Origin: Candidatus Ruminimicrobiellum caprinum
Lineage (GTDB): Bacteria; Elusimicrobiota; Endomicrobiia; Endomicrobiales; Endomicrobiaceae
DNA: 7,812 bases
Assembly (NCBI GenBank): GCA_017413305.1
Contig: JAFPUA010000057.1
Coordinates: forward strand, 1 to 7,812
Direction of reading: 5' to 3'
Shown: in pieces, positions 1 through 7,135 of the stretch
Position numbering within the stretch: position 1 is the stretch's first letter
How the letters are laid out: each line of letters begins with the position of its first letter
The notes under the pieces: generated by a model
The model's input: only the letters and a program-made list of their open reading frames with translations
What the model was told of the DNA's origin: nothing
Databases searched by the model: none
Position numbers and translations under genes: made by a program

Positions 1-6
1 ATATTT

Positions 7-222
7 TTATCTTTGAAATAAAAAGCGTCCGTATTCATTGTAATATTCCATTTGAGCATTACGAATACTGGAAAGAAGAGTATAGCCTTCTGCCATTTTT
101 GATTTTCCTATATAATCTTTATAAATAGGGACTGAAATTGACGACAAAATAACAATAATAGCTACAGTTATAGCAAGTTCTACTAAAGTGAACCCATTTG
201 TTTTAAGTTTTTTTATTTTCAT
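7..222 (-). CDS. Type IV pilin-like protein (class III prepilin), short, probably frameshifted near its end
   Basis: This is the N-terminal part of a type IV pilin or pseudopilin. The prepilin leader is residues 1-10 and ends in Gly10. Cleavage by prepilin peptidase would leave Phe11 as the methylated first residue, and Glu15 is the conserved Glu5 of the mature protein. The hydrophobic assembly helix follows at about 11-34, ending in a SVPIYKDY-type turn, and then an amphipathic helix with a QMEYYNEYG motif. Such proteins are normally 120-170 residues, but this frame stops after 71. The last residues (RFLFQR) look like the wrong frame: dropping one base from the run at 20-24 gives GRFYFKDKN and stays open to the window edge. 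The start at 222 is in frame with the leader and has a strong AAGGGGG ribosome-binding site 7 nt upstream. An earlier ATG at 226 is out of frame and gives only 7 codons. The product would sit in the inner membrane before pilus assembly. Its only good promoter is the one upstream of the structured leader RNA. It may be a pseudogene or contain a sequencing error. Confidence 0.8.
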   Translation of the reverse strand: MKIKKLKTNGFTLVELAITVAIIVILSSISVPIYKDYIGKSKMAEGYTLLSSIRNAQMEYYNEYGRFLFQR

Positions 223-229
223 TCATTTT

Positions 230-236
230 CCCCCTT
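230..236 (-). promoter_or_regulatory. Ribosome-binding site of the pilin gene
   Basis: AAGGGGG on the minus strand lies 7 nt before the ATG at 222 and only 3 nt before an out-of-frame ATG at 226. The spacing favours the start at 222, which is also the frame that carries the prepilin leader. It is one of only two clear Shine-Dalgarno sequences in the window. Confidence 0.7.
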
Positions 237-283
237 AAAATTTTAAATTTATTTTTTAGAATATCCGAAATGATTTTTTCGAT

Positions 284-334
284 AAAAACAAAAGCGACTG
301 TGTAGGTGGTTTGCGCCAGACCATACACAGCCGC
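284..334 (-). terminator. Intrinsic terminator, about 60 nt before the pilin start
   Basis: On the minus strand an 11-bp stem (324-334 with 294-304, one G-U pair) is extended past a one-base bulge by GGU/ACC (320-322 with 305-307). It is followed at once by UUUUGUUUUU (293-284). The loop (308-319) contains GGCGCAAACC, which is complementary to an upstream segment at 432-441. The hairpin would end the structured RNA. It is also the first obvious terminator met by transcripts reading through from comF. Because its 5' arm can pair elsewhere, termination may be conditional. Confidence 0.75.
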
Positions 335-521
335 TGCCTTTCGCCCATAAAAGGGCGAAAGATAAAATTATAAAAATAAATCAACATAGCTTCTGATTTA
401 TTCTTACAAATCTTATAACGACTGTTTTTGGAGCGCAAACCCTTTTTGTTTTACCAAAAGAGTGTCCTTTCGGACATCCAAAAACATTCAATATTAAGTT
501 ATTAATTTACATATCAACTAC
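284..521 (-). ncRNA. Unrecognised structured RNA: candidate riboswitch-like leader of the pilin gene, or a stand-alone small RNA
   Basis: The 350 bp between comF and the pilin holds no convincing protein gene but much RNA structure on the minus strand. From 5' to 3' there is an AU-rich unstructured start (about 521-481). Next is a 5-bp hairpin capped by a GAAA tetraloop (463-476), then a 7-bp hairpin (440-446 with 456-462). A 9-bp hairpin follows (375-383 with 394-402), with an outer 6-bp UUAUAA stem (368-373 with 413-418). Then comes a perfect 9-bp hairpin (338-346 with 353-361), and finally the terminator hairpin (294-334). A long-range stem can also form: 308-317 with 432-441, 321-323 with 429-431, and 327-334 with 418-425. 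That is about 21 bp, nested, enclosing the two middle hairpins as a three-way junction, and it excludes the terminator stem. Wobble pairs that are mismatches on the plus strand (297/331, 421/331, 418/334) support the minus strand as the RNA strand. A perfect-consensus promoter lies just upstream. The 5' end is estimated from the -10 box and the 3' end from the U tract. No tmRNA, RNase P, SRP or familiar riboswitch core was recognised. The identity is unknown; the structure is read directly from the sequence. Confidence 0.65.
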
Positions 522-527
522 ATTCTT

Positions 528-556
528 ATTATAATCTAAAATACTTTTTTTGTCAA
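528..556 (-). promoter_or_regulatory. Perfect-consensus housekeeping sigma promoter driving the structured RNA and possibly the pilin
   Basis: The minus strand carries TTGACA at 551-556 and TATAAT at 528-533, separated by exactly 17 bases (534-550). Both hexamers match the sigma-70-type consensus at every position. Initiation is expected near 520-524. The -35 box begins 17 bases after the comF stop, with no terminator in between. In such AT-rich DNA isolated TATAAT strings are common, but the pair at optimal spacing directly upstream of a structured RNA is hard to ascribe to chance. Confidence 0.8.
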
Positions 557-572
557 GAAAATGTTTTTTTAT

Positions 573-1298
573 TTAATAACTTGCACGAGCGAGAGTGACA
601 ACAATAACTTGTTTTGCCTTATTTTCTTTTAAAACTTTGGAACATTGATTCGCCGTAGAACAAGTAGTAGCTATGTCGTCTATCAATAAAATATTTTTAT
701 GTTTTATTTTATCAACATATTTTTTATTTATCGCGAACATATTTTCTAAATTTTCTGCTCTTTGTTGTTTTTTTAGTTTAAATTGAGGTTTTGTATATTT
801 TGTTCTTATAAGAGCATTTGAATAAAAAGTTTTATTTAATTCTTTTGCAATCCAATCAGCAAGAAGCGATGCCTGGTTATATCCTCTCATTAACCCTTTA
901 TTCCAATGTATAGGAACAGGAACAATTATATCAATATTTTTATCAATATTTTCTTTTATAATAAAATCTGTCATTAGTTTTGATAAATCTTTGGCAAGAA
1001 AAGGTCTTTGAGAATATTTTAATTTTTTTATTAAAACTCTTATTTTATCTGTATAAACAAAAGGAGACTTTAAAACTTTAAAGTAAATATTTTTAGTTTC
1101 TTTACAATCAGAACAAGTTGCTCCACCATCGGCAAGAGGCAAAGAACATTTGTGACAAACCAATCCATCAAGTTTAGGCAGAGTATTTATACATTTATCA
1201 CAAATATTTTTATTATCTTTAAAACTGATATTTTCCCCGCACAACGAACATGTGCGAGGAAAAATCAATGAAATAATAAAATTTAATATTTTTAACAT
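573..1298 (-). CDS. comF: ComF family protein (phosphoribosyltransferase-like, zinc-ribbon N-terminus)
   Basis: At 241 residues this is a full-length ComF/GntX-type protein. Members are needed for DNA uptake in naturally competent bacteria; the biochemical role is poorly defined. The N-terminal third holds four CxxC pairs (C17/C20, C33/C36, C48/C51, C62/C65), as expected for a double zinc ribbon. The phosphoribosyltransferase-like domain follows. It shows the PVP motif at 127-129, the family signature RGYNQA at 138-143, and the PRPP-binding loop LLIDDIATTCST at about 204-215. In that loop the usual Gly after TT is Cys213. It is the last gene of the block, starting 8 bp after the rdgB stop. 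There is no Shine-Dalgarno sequence, so translation is probably coupled to rdgB. The type IV pilin nearby is compatible with a DNA-uptake role, because competence systems use type IV pili, but that link is only inferred. Confidence 0.9.
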   Translation of the reverse strand: MLKILNFIISLIFPRTCSLCGENISFKDNKNICDKCINTLPKLDGLVCHKCSLPLADGGATCSDCKETKNIYFKVLKSPFVYTDKIRVLIKKLKYSQRPFLAKDLSKLMTDFIIKENIDKNIDIIVPVPIHWNKGLMRGYNQASLLADWIAKELNKTFYSNALIRTKYTKPQFKLKKQQRAENLENMFAINKKYVDKIKHKNILLIDDIATTCSTANQCSKVLKENKAKQVIVVTLARASY

Positions 1299-1306
1299 AA
1301 TGAAAA

Positions 1307-1903
1307 TTAGAAAAGATTTTTTGCCAGTTTTTTAAACTCTACTAGGGCTAATCCTCTGTGACTGATTTTGTTTTTTTCTTCTTCAGTAAGTTCAGCAAAA
1401 GTTTTCTCATATTTTGGAACATAAAATATAGGGTCATATCCAAATCCTGCTGTACCGGATAAAGTTTCTGCAATATACCCTTTAATTTTTCCCTCAGCAA
1501 GAATTTTCACATTACCTTCCGGATCGCTTAATGCAATAACACATCTAAATTGCGCCTGTCTGTTTTCCATCTGCACACCATCAAGAGCTTTCAATAACTT
1601 TTGATTATTATCGTCATATGTGCAATGTTCGCCTGCATATCTGGAAGAATATACACCCGGCGCACCATTTAAGCAGTGTACTTCCAAACCGGTATCATCG
1701 GCAATTGCCCACGAGTGAAAATATTTTGCAACTTCTGTCGCCTTTTTTATAGCATTATCCTGAAGAGTTTCCCCATCCTCAACCACTTCAGGATATTTAT
1801 CAAAATCCGTCATAGGCTTAATTTTTACCGGCAAATCCTTTAAAATATCGGTAATTTCCTGTACTTTGTGTTTATTTCCTGTAGCTAAAATTATTTCTTT
1901 CAT
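1307..1903 (-). CDS. rdgB: Non-canonical purine NTP pyrophosphatase (XTP/dITP diphosphatase), RdgB/HAM1 family
   Basis: This cytosolic enzyme hydrolyses dITP, ITP and XTP to the monophosphate and pyrophosphate, keeping deaminated purines out of DNA and RNA. The 198 residues match the family's usual length. The N-terminal nucleotide-binding motif is ATGNKHK (7-13). The central signature is ADDTGLEV followed by NGAPGVYSSRYAG, which includes the catalytic and metal-binding acidic residues. The C-terminal substrate-binding motif is GFGYDPIF, followed by TFAEL, EKN and ISHRGLAL. All key motifs are intact. The start at 1903 is well placed: AGGAG at 1910-1914 sits 6 nt upstream and directly abuts the stop of mfd. 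The gene follows mfd by 11 bp, so a shared transcript and a shared genome-maintenance role are likely. Confidence 0.97.
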   Translation of the reverse strand: MKEIILATGNKHKVQEITDILKDLPVKIKPMTDFDKYPEVVEDGETLQDNAIKKATEVAKYFHSWAIADDTGLEVHCLNGAPGVYSSRYAGEHCTYDDNNQKLLKALDGVQMENRQAQFRCVIALSDPEGNVKILAEGKIKGYIAETLSGTAGFGYDPIFYVPKYEKTFAELTEEEKNKISHRGLALVEFKKLAKNLF

Positions 1904-1909
1904 TTTTAT

Positions 1910-1914
1910 CTCCT
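1910..1914 (-). promoter_or_regulatory. Ribosome-binding site of rdgB
   Basis: AGGAG within AGAGGAGA lies 6 nt before the rdgB ATG and is adjacent to the mfd TAG stop (1915-1917). It fixes the rdgB start and is the only strong Shine-Dalgarno sequence inside the five-gene block. RdgB may therefore be translated more independently than its neighbours. Confidence 0.75.
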
Positions 1915-4900
1915 CTAAAAATATTCTCTGAATTGTGTAAGAAATTCAGCTAAATATTTTATATAATTAGTATCAAAAACTTTTTCTTTTAATATTTTAA
2001 AACTAAAATTATCGTTTCTTAAAAATTCTATCATATCTTCATAATCTCTTATAAATTGCATAGTATTTACTTTACTGAAATCAGCATCTTTCTTAAAATA
2101 AACATATAAATATCTTTTATCTTCAGAAACTCTCTCGACAAAAACCGTTTCTGCCTTTATTTTTACTTCGGCAATTCTAAATAAGTTATCAACACATTGA
2201 GGAATTTTTCCAAAACGGTCTTTCAACTCATTTGAAATATCTTCTATTTCTTCAAGAGTAGAAATACCGGAGATTTTCCTATAAAATAAAATTCTAATAT
2301 CTTCATCTTCAATATATTCCTGCGGGATATATGCATCAACATATAAATCTATCTCTACTTTATTTTTCTTTTCCTGTTCTTCGTTATATATTCCTTTAAC
2401 TTTTTGTCCCTCTTCAGCAAGTAACCGAGAAAACATTTCATAACCGATATCACGCACAAAACCGTGCTGTTTTGCACTTAGTATTCCCCCCGCCCCTCTG
2501 ATTTCCAAATCTTTTAAAGCTATCTTGTATCCGGAACCAAGCTCACTAAAATTTTTCATAGCTTCAAGACGCTTTATTGCATCATCATTCATATCAGTTT
2601 TTTTGTACAATAAATAGCAATATGCTTTCTGTTTATCTCTTCCGATTCTGCCTCTTAATTGATGTAATTGCGAAAGGCCAAAATTTTGTGCATCTTCTAT
2701 TATCATTGTATTTACTGTCGGGATATCAATACCGGACTCAATTATAGTCGTAGCAATAAGCACATCTATCTGTCCCGTCAAAAAACGCCACATAACTTTT
2801 TCTATATCCTGCGATTTCATCTGACCGTGAACAACTTCTATTCTTAAATCAGGAACAAGTTTTTTTATTTCAGCTTGCTTAGTTAAAATAGTTTCTACTC
2901 TGTTATAAACATAAAAAACTTGTCCGTTTCTTGATATTTCAGCTTCGATAATATTTTTTACAAGTTTAGGATCATAGAACGAAATATTTGTTTCTATCGG
3001 CAGTCTGCCGTACGGCTGCGTTTCTATTAACGATAAATCTCTTAAACCATATAACGCACCGGATAATGTCCTTGGAATAGGTGTTGCTGAAAGCATAAGA
3101 ATATCAATATTCTTTTTTATTTGTTTAATTTTTTCTTTTTGTTTGACGCCAAACCTATGTTCCTCGTCAATAATCAAAAGCCCTAAATCTTTAAATTCAA
3201 CATCTTTCTGCAAAAGCCTGTGTGTCCCTACGATTATATCAACATTACCTTTTTTAAGTTCAGCAAGAATTTGTTTCTGCTGTGCAGGCTTTTGAAAACG
3301 ACTTATTACTTCTATCTTAGCGGGAAAAGCAGCAAGCCTATTAACAAAAGTGTTATAATGCTGTTCAGCTAAAACTGTTGTCGGTACGAGCACTGCAACT
3401 TGCTTAGACTGACAAACTACTTTAAATGCGGCACGAAGTGCAACTTCCGTTTTACCGAAGCCTACATCTCCACAAATAAGCCTTTCCATAGGATACGGCT
3501 TTGAAAAATCGTTATTTATATCTTCTATGGCTTTTAGCTGGTCTGTAGTTTCTTCATAAGGGAAAGATTCCGCCAAATCTTTTTCCAACATTCCCGGCGC
3601 AGGATAAGAATCTCTCTTTATTTTAGAGCGTTCTGCATAAAGTTTTAACAATTCTTTTGCAAACTGGGAAGCGTTTTCTCTTGCTCTTGATTTTAAGCGT
3701 TCCCAAGCAAAAGTGTCCATGGAATAGAGTTTAGGTTTTACCCCTTCAACACCTATATATTTCTGAACAACTTTAAAGTCGTCGGGAGGGACATAAAGTT
3801 TGTCCCCTTTACTGTATTCTATACAAAGATATTCTGCCGTTTTATCAGGCTGTTCAATTTTTTTAAGGCCTTTATATTTACCTATACCGTATTTTTCATG
3901 TACCACATAATCGCCTGCAGAAATTTCCCAAATACCTTCCAACCTTTTACCGCTTTTAAATTTAGGAAAACTTATCGGTTTTCTTTTATATAAAATTTCT
4001 TTTGTTGATATAACGGCAACCTTGTCTTTCAGATAAAATCCGTGCCACAACGGAGCAATAGCTATTGACGGGACATCTTTTTTTGGCCAACCGTTTTCAA
4101 CGAACAAACTTATCATTTTCTGTTTTTCCGGCTCGTTTGAAGCGTATATCCGTATTTCTATACCAATATTTTTTAAGTCTTCTATCAAATTGATAAAATA
4201 TTTTATGTCGCCTTGAAACCCTTGAAAACTCTGATAATTGTAATGAACAGCATTTTTATCCAAAGGATTATTTACAATAATATTAAATTTTTTATATTTA
4301 TCATAATTTTCCTGTTCTTCGTCAAGATAAATATCAAAAGTGTCAGGCAATTCCTGTAATAAATTTGTTTTTACATCGATAGGTTTGTAAGGAAGAATCG
4401 TTATTTCTTTTAAATACTCTTCCGAACGCTGTGTAATATAGTCAAAAGTTTTTATCGTTTCGATAGTATCAAAGTCGAAAGTTATTCTTACGGGTTTTAC
4501 ACAATCCTCGCACCATACATCAAGGATATCACCTCTCACGGAAAATTGACCTTTATCTTCCACAAAACTTTCCCTCGTATAACCTATCTTTGAAAGTTGC
4601 GTTATTATGGAATTATATTTATAACCGTTATTTTCTTTTAAAGTAATAGAATTATCTTTTAATGCCGCAAAAGATATATTTTCCTGCAGAACAGAATCTT
4701 TATCGGCAACAATCACAAACCTTTTATCGTTTGAAATTTTTGACAGAGTTGTTATTTGTTGAGCTTGATCATCGGAAGGATATTCCAATATTTTAATATC
4801 AAAATCTTTAAGAAAAACGGAAATATCATTACACATATTGTCCGTCTCGTTATTTTTTAAAACAACAAGCAAAGATTTATTGTTATTTTCAATTATATAA

Positions 4901-4956
4901 TTTGCAAGGAAATGCGCTGACGAAGCTTCATTAATTCCGGAAATACTTTTTTTCAT
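1915..4956 (-). CDS. mfd: Transcription-repair coupling factor Mfd
   Basis: Mfd is a DNA translocase that pushes or removes RNA polymerase stalled at lesions and recruits UvrA for nucleotide excision repair. The 1013 residues show the expected order. The UvrB-like N-terminal module spans about 1-195, with the FSVRGDILDVW motif near 138-148. A divergent middle part follows. The CarD-like RNA-polymerase-interacting domain is at about 345-400 (GDYVVHEKYGIGKYKG, then YLCIEY and DKLYVPP). The helicase core comes next: Walker A GDVGFGKTE at 496-504, DEEH at 597-600, SATPIPRT at 623-630, a TTIIESGIDIP motif near 736-746, and QLRGRIGR near 766-773. The C-terminal TRCF domain is at about 865-1000. E. 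coli Mfd has 1148 residues, so this is a compact version, with the difference mostly in the N-terminal half. It starts 11 bp after the kinase stop without a Shine-Dalgarno sequence, which suggests translational coupling. No frameshift or missing catalytic residue was seen. Confidence 0.97.
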   Translation of the reverse strand: MKKSISGINEASSAHFLANYIIENNNKSLLVVLKNNETDNMCNDISVFLKDFDIKILEYPSDDQAQQITTLSKISNDKRFVIVADKDSVLQENISFAALKDNSITLKENNGYKYNSIITQLSKIGYTRESFVEDKGQFSVRGDILDVWCEDCVKPVRITFDFDTIETIKTFDYITQRSEEYLKEITILPYKPIDVKTNLLQELPDTFDIYLDEEQENYDKYKKFNIIVNNPLDKNAVHYNYQSFQGFQGDIKYFINLIEDLKNIGIEIRIYASNEPEKQKMISLFVENGWPKKDVPSIAIAPLWHGFYLKDKVAVISTKEILYKRKPISFPKFKSGKRLEGIWEISAGDYVVHEKYGIGKYKGLKKIEQPDKTAEYLCIEYSKGDKLYVPPDDFKVVQKYIGVEGVKPKLYSMDTFAWERLKSRARENASQFAKELLKLYAERSKIKRDSYPAPGMLEKDLAESFPYEETTDQLKAIEDINNDFSKPYPMERLICGDVGFGKTEVALRAAFKVVCQSKQVAVLVPTTVLAEQHYNTFVNRLAAFPAKIEVISRFQKPAQQKQILAELKKGNVDIIVGTHRLLQKDVEFKDLGLLIIDEEHRFGVKQKEKIKQIKKNIDILMLSATPIPRTLSGALYGLRDLSLIETQPYGRLPIETNISFYDPKLVKNIIEAEISRNGQVFYVYNRVETILTKQAEIKKLVPDLRIEVVHGQMKSQDIEKVMWRFLTGQIDVLIATTIIESGIDIPTVNTMIIEDAQNFGLSQLHQLRGRIGRDKQKAYCYLLYKKTDMNDDAIKRLEAMKNFSELGSGYKIALKDLEIRGAGGILSAKQHGFVRDIGYEMFSRLLAEEGQKVKGIYNEEQEKKNKVEIDLYVDAYIPQEYIEDEDIRILFYRKISGISTLEEIEDISNELKDRFGKIPQCVDNLFRIAEVKIKAETVFVERVSEDKRYLYVYFKKDADFSKVNTMQFIRDYEDMIEFLRNDNFSFKILKEKVFDTNYIKYLAEFLTQFREYF

Positions 4957-4967
4957 AAAAATCTATT

Positions 4968-7133
4968 TTAATTTTTTTGAGATAACGGTAAAGTTATTAT
5001 AAAAACAGTGCCTCTGCCGTATTTAGAATCGAATGATATAGAACCTTTGTGTGCTTCAACTATCATTCTTTTTGCCACATAAGAACCTATGCCCGAGCCT
5101 GATTTACTGGACGGTTTAGTGGTAAAAAATGCCGAGAAAATTTTCGGTTTATCTTCTTCTTTAACACCTATACCATTATCCTTAAAAATAACCTGATATC
5201 TGTTGTTATCGGTATATTTCAATGAAATATTTATCTTAGGGACAAAATCTTTTTCTTCTATATCATCGAAAAACGGACTTTTTATATGTTGTTGTTTTTC
5301 TATAACAGCCTCTAAAGCATTATCAATAAAATTAAAAAACACTTCCTGCAACTGAATTTTTATTCCATATACGGTATCCTTTTCCGGTATATCCAATGTA
5401 ATAGGAATCATTTCTTTGTGATGTTTTACTTCTACCAAGAGAATAGACGCTTTTAACACCTCTTTAAGAGAAAAATATTCGAATACAATATCGGACTCTT
5501 TTCTCTTTGCAAAATTCAAAATTCCCGTCAGAATAGTATTTGTTTTCGTTACATTACTTTTTATGGAAGAAAGAATCGTTGACATATCGGTTATTATATC
5601 TTTTACTTTGTCCTGTTCAACTAATTCTTTGCTTGCTGCCGATAAATCTTCAATATCAAAAGAAAGAGTTTCCGCAGCAAGGTTAAAACTATTAAGCCTA
5701 TTTCTTATCTGGTGAGCCATACCGTCGGCCATACCACCGATAGAAGCAAGTTTTTCCGCTTCAAAAAGTTTTTCCTGCTGATGCTTTGATTTTTCCAAGA
5801 AGAAACAATTTTCTATGGCAAGAGATGCCTGATTTGCTAAAGTTTTAAACAGGTCCATATCTTTTGCCGAATATAAAGTTTTATTTTCTTTTTCTCCCAG
5901 TAAAAGGAAACCTAAAATTTCATCTCTAAACAGCGACGGAACTATCAAATTAATATCACTGCATATTTTAGAAAATTCCTTTTTTAAACTTTCTCTCAAA
6001 CCAAAATATAAGAAAGGTGTTTTTTTAGCTTTCATATATTTAATTATCAAATCTTCTCTTTTAAATGTAATTGAATTTATTACTTTATCGCCGCTTACCC
6101 TGGAAGAAATATTATAAAAACAATTTTTCTCTTCATCAAACAGATACAAAACTACAAATTTAATTTTTACGGACTGTTTTATGATTCTGACAATAAGTTT
6201 GGATAACTTATTTATTTCATGCTGTTCTATCATACCTTTTGAAGCCTGTATCAAAAGCTGCTGATACTTTTCTTGTTCCGCAAGAAGAATTCTTTCCGCT
6301 TTTTTCTGCAACAGTCTCAAAACAACAGGAGCCATAGAAGATAAAATAAATACAAGAACAAACGCTATTGTCCATTGATACAAAACAAAACCTACATAAA
6401 TAGGAACTCCCAAAACTACGATATACAAAGCGAAAAATATTGTACTGTGCGTTATTGCAAGCCTAATATCCATCAAATTATTTTTTATTGCATTTAACGC
6501 CATTAAAAAGCTAAAGAAAATAACAACAATGTATCCGATAGGATAAAAATTAATAAACGGATATTTTATAATGTAGTCGCCGGAAGCAAGAAGTGCTATA
6601 GAGAACGCCATTATCAAATACTTTATCTGTTCTTTTTTTACTAAATTTATATCTTTGTAGAAAAAATATTTGAATAACACAACTGTAGCAACAAGAAAAG
6701 TTGCAACGAACTGAAACAAAGCAATAAAATAAAGTTTGCCCGCTATTGGATAATAGCCCCAAAAATTCAAACTTAATCCGCTATATATCAAATGCGACGA
6801 AAAATTTAAAATTATCATCGGTATAGTAGCTAAATAAAAATATATGGCATACTTTTTCAAGCGACTATCCAAAAATTCGGCAATAAAATGTAAAGCACAA
6901 ACAGGTGTCAATATAACGCCTATAAAACCGAACTTTGCTAACATATATGACAACTCATATTTACCTGTATTCCAGTACATTAACGAGAAAAATAACAGCC
7001 AAAGAAAAAGAGAGATCGACAGATAGAAATAAATAAGGTTCAATTTATTTTTTCTGTTTTTCAGCAAGACAAAAAAACCTAATACCAAAACGAATACGGT
7101 AACAATTGATGGACAAAGTGCATAATAATTCAT
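4968..7133 (-). CDS. Membrane-bound sensor histidine kinase (multi-span N-terminus, GAF, HisKA-type helix, HATPase)
   Basis: This 721-residue protein is an integral-membrane signal-transducing kinase. About nine hydrophobic segments fill residues 5-275 (roughly 5-24, 32-53, 63-86, 94-112, 133-158, 170-188, 193-215, 230-250, 252-273). The layout resembles the 7TM-type N-terminal region of some histidine kinases. A coiled linker (about 275-300) leads to a GAF-like domain (about 300-440). The dimerisation helix carries the presumed phospho-acceptor His474 in the sequence AHQIRNRL. The ATPase domain has an N box (FNFIDNALEA, Asn601 and Asn605), DNGIGV at 652-657, an F box near 665-673, and a GSGIGS lid at 679-684. 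The residue after the histidine is Gln475 where HisKA kinases usually have Glu or Asp, and Arg479 stands where Pro is usual. No response regulator gene is in the window, so the partner is unknown. It begins 2 bp after the dehydrogenase stop without a Shine-Dalgarno sequence, so translation probably reinitiates. The domain plan is reminiscent of PrsK-type kinases, but I would not assign that name. Confidence 0.9.
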   Translation of the reverse strand: MNYYALCPSIVTVFVLVLGFFVLLKNRKNKLNLIYFYLSISLFLWLLFFSLMYWNTGKYELSYMLAKFGFIGVILTPVCALHFIAEFLDSRLKKYAIYFYLATIPMIILNFSSHLIYSGLSLNFWGYYPIAGKLYFIALFQFVATFLVATVVLFKYFFYKDINLVKKEQIKYLIMAFSIALLASGDYIIKYPFINFYPIGYIVVIFFSFLMALNAIKNNLMDIRLAITHSTIFFALYIVVLGVPIYVGFVLYQWTIAFVLVFILSSMAPVVLRLLQKKAERILLAEQEKYQQLLIQASKGMIEQHEINKLSKLIVRIIKQSVKIKFVVLYLFDEEKNCFYNISSRVSGDKVINSITFKREDLIIKYMKAKKTPFLYFGLRESLKKEFSKICSDINLIVPSLFRDEILGFLLLGEKENKTLYSAKDMDLFKTLANQASLAIENCFFLEKSKHQQEKLFEAEKLASIGGMADGMAHQIRNRLNSFNLAAETLSFDIEDLSAASKELVEQDKVKDIITDMSTILSSIKSNVTKTNTILTGILNFAKRKESDIVFEYFSLKEVLKASILLVEVKHHKEMIPITLDIPEKDTVYGIKIQLQEVFFNFIDNALEAVIEKQQHIKSPFFDDIEEKDFVPKINISLKYTDNNRYQVIFKDNGIGVKEEDKPKIFSAFFTTKPSSKSGSGIGSYVAKRMIVEAHKGSISFDSKYGRGTVFIITLPLSQKN

Positions 7134-7135
7134 AA

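Noticed and set aside
261..284. A separate promoter for the pilin (TTATCG, 16 bases, TATTCT on the minus strand)
   Set aside because: It has only about 3/6 and 4/6 matches in very AT-rich DNA, far weaker than the consensus promoter upstream.
256..438. A 60-codon minus-strand reading frame inside the structured intergenic region
   Set aside because: It lies across the hairpins and terminator, has no ribosome-binding site and no recognisable protein features. The base pairing explains the sequence better.
308..441. An integron attC-like site, suggested by the long imperfect inverted repeat
   Set aside because: The ends are GGTTT...AAACC, opposite in orientation to the RYYYAAC/GTTRRRY core, and there is no integrase or cassette structure. 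The G-U pairs favour RNA on one strand.
413..487. A 24-codon minus-strand frame (MFLDVRKDTLL...) that could be a leader peptide covering the 5' hairpins and ending just before the antiterminator segment is complete
   Set aside because: There is no Shine-Dalgarno sequence, no run of a single regulatory amino acid, and it could easily arise by chance. It is worth testing only if ribosome profiling shows a signal.
284..521. tmRNA, RNase P RNA, SRP RNA, 6S RNA, T-box or cyclic di-GMP riboswitch
   Set aside because: I looked for their hallmark sequences (tmRNA ends and tag frame, RNase P conserved regions, SRP GGAAG loop, T-box antiterminator box, GEMM core) and found none. A covariance-model search would settle this.
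6550..6762. A 70-codon minus-strand frame within the kinase gene
   Set aside because: It is a shadow of the kinase membrane region in another frame with no ribosome-binding site.
6844..7026. A 60-codon plus-strand frame opposite the kinase N-terminus
   Set aside because: It is antisense to the well-supported membrane segments and has no independent evidence.
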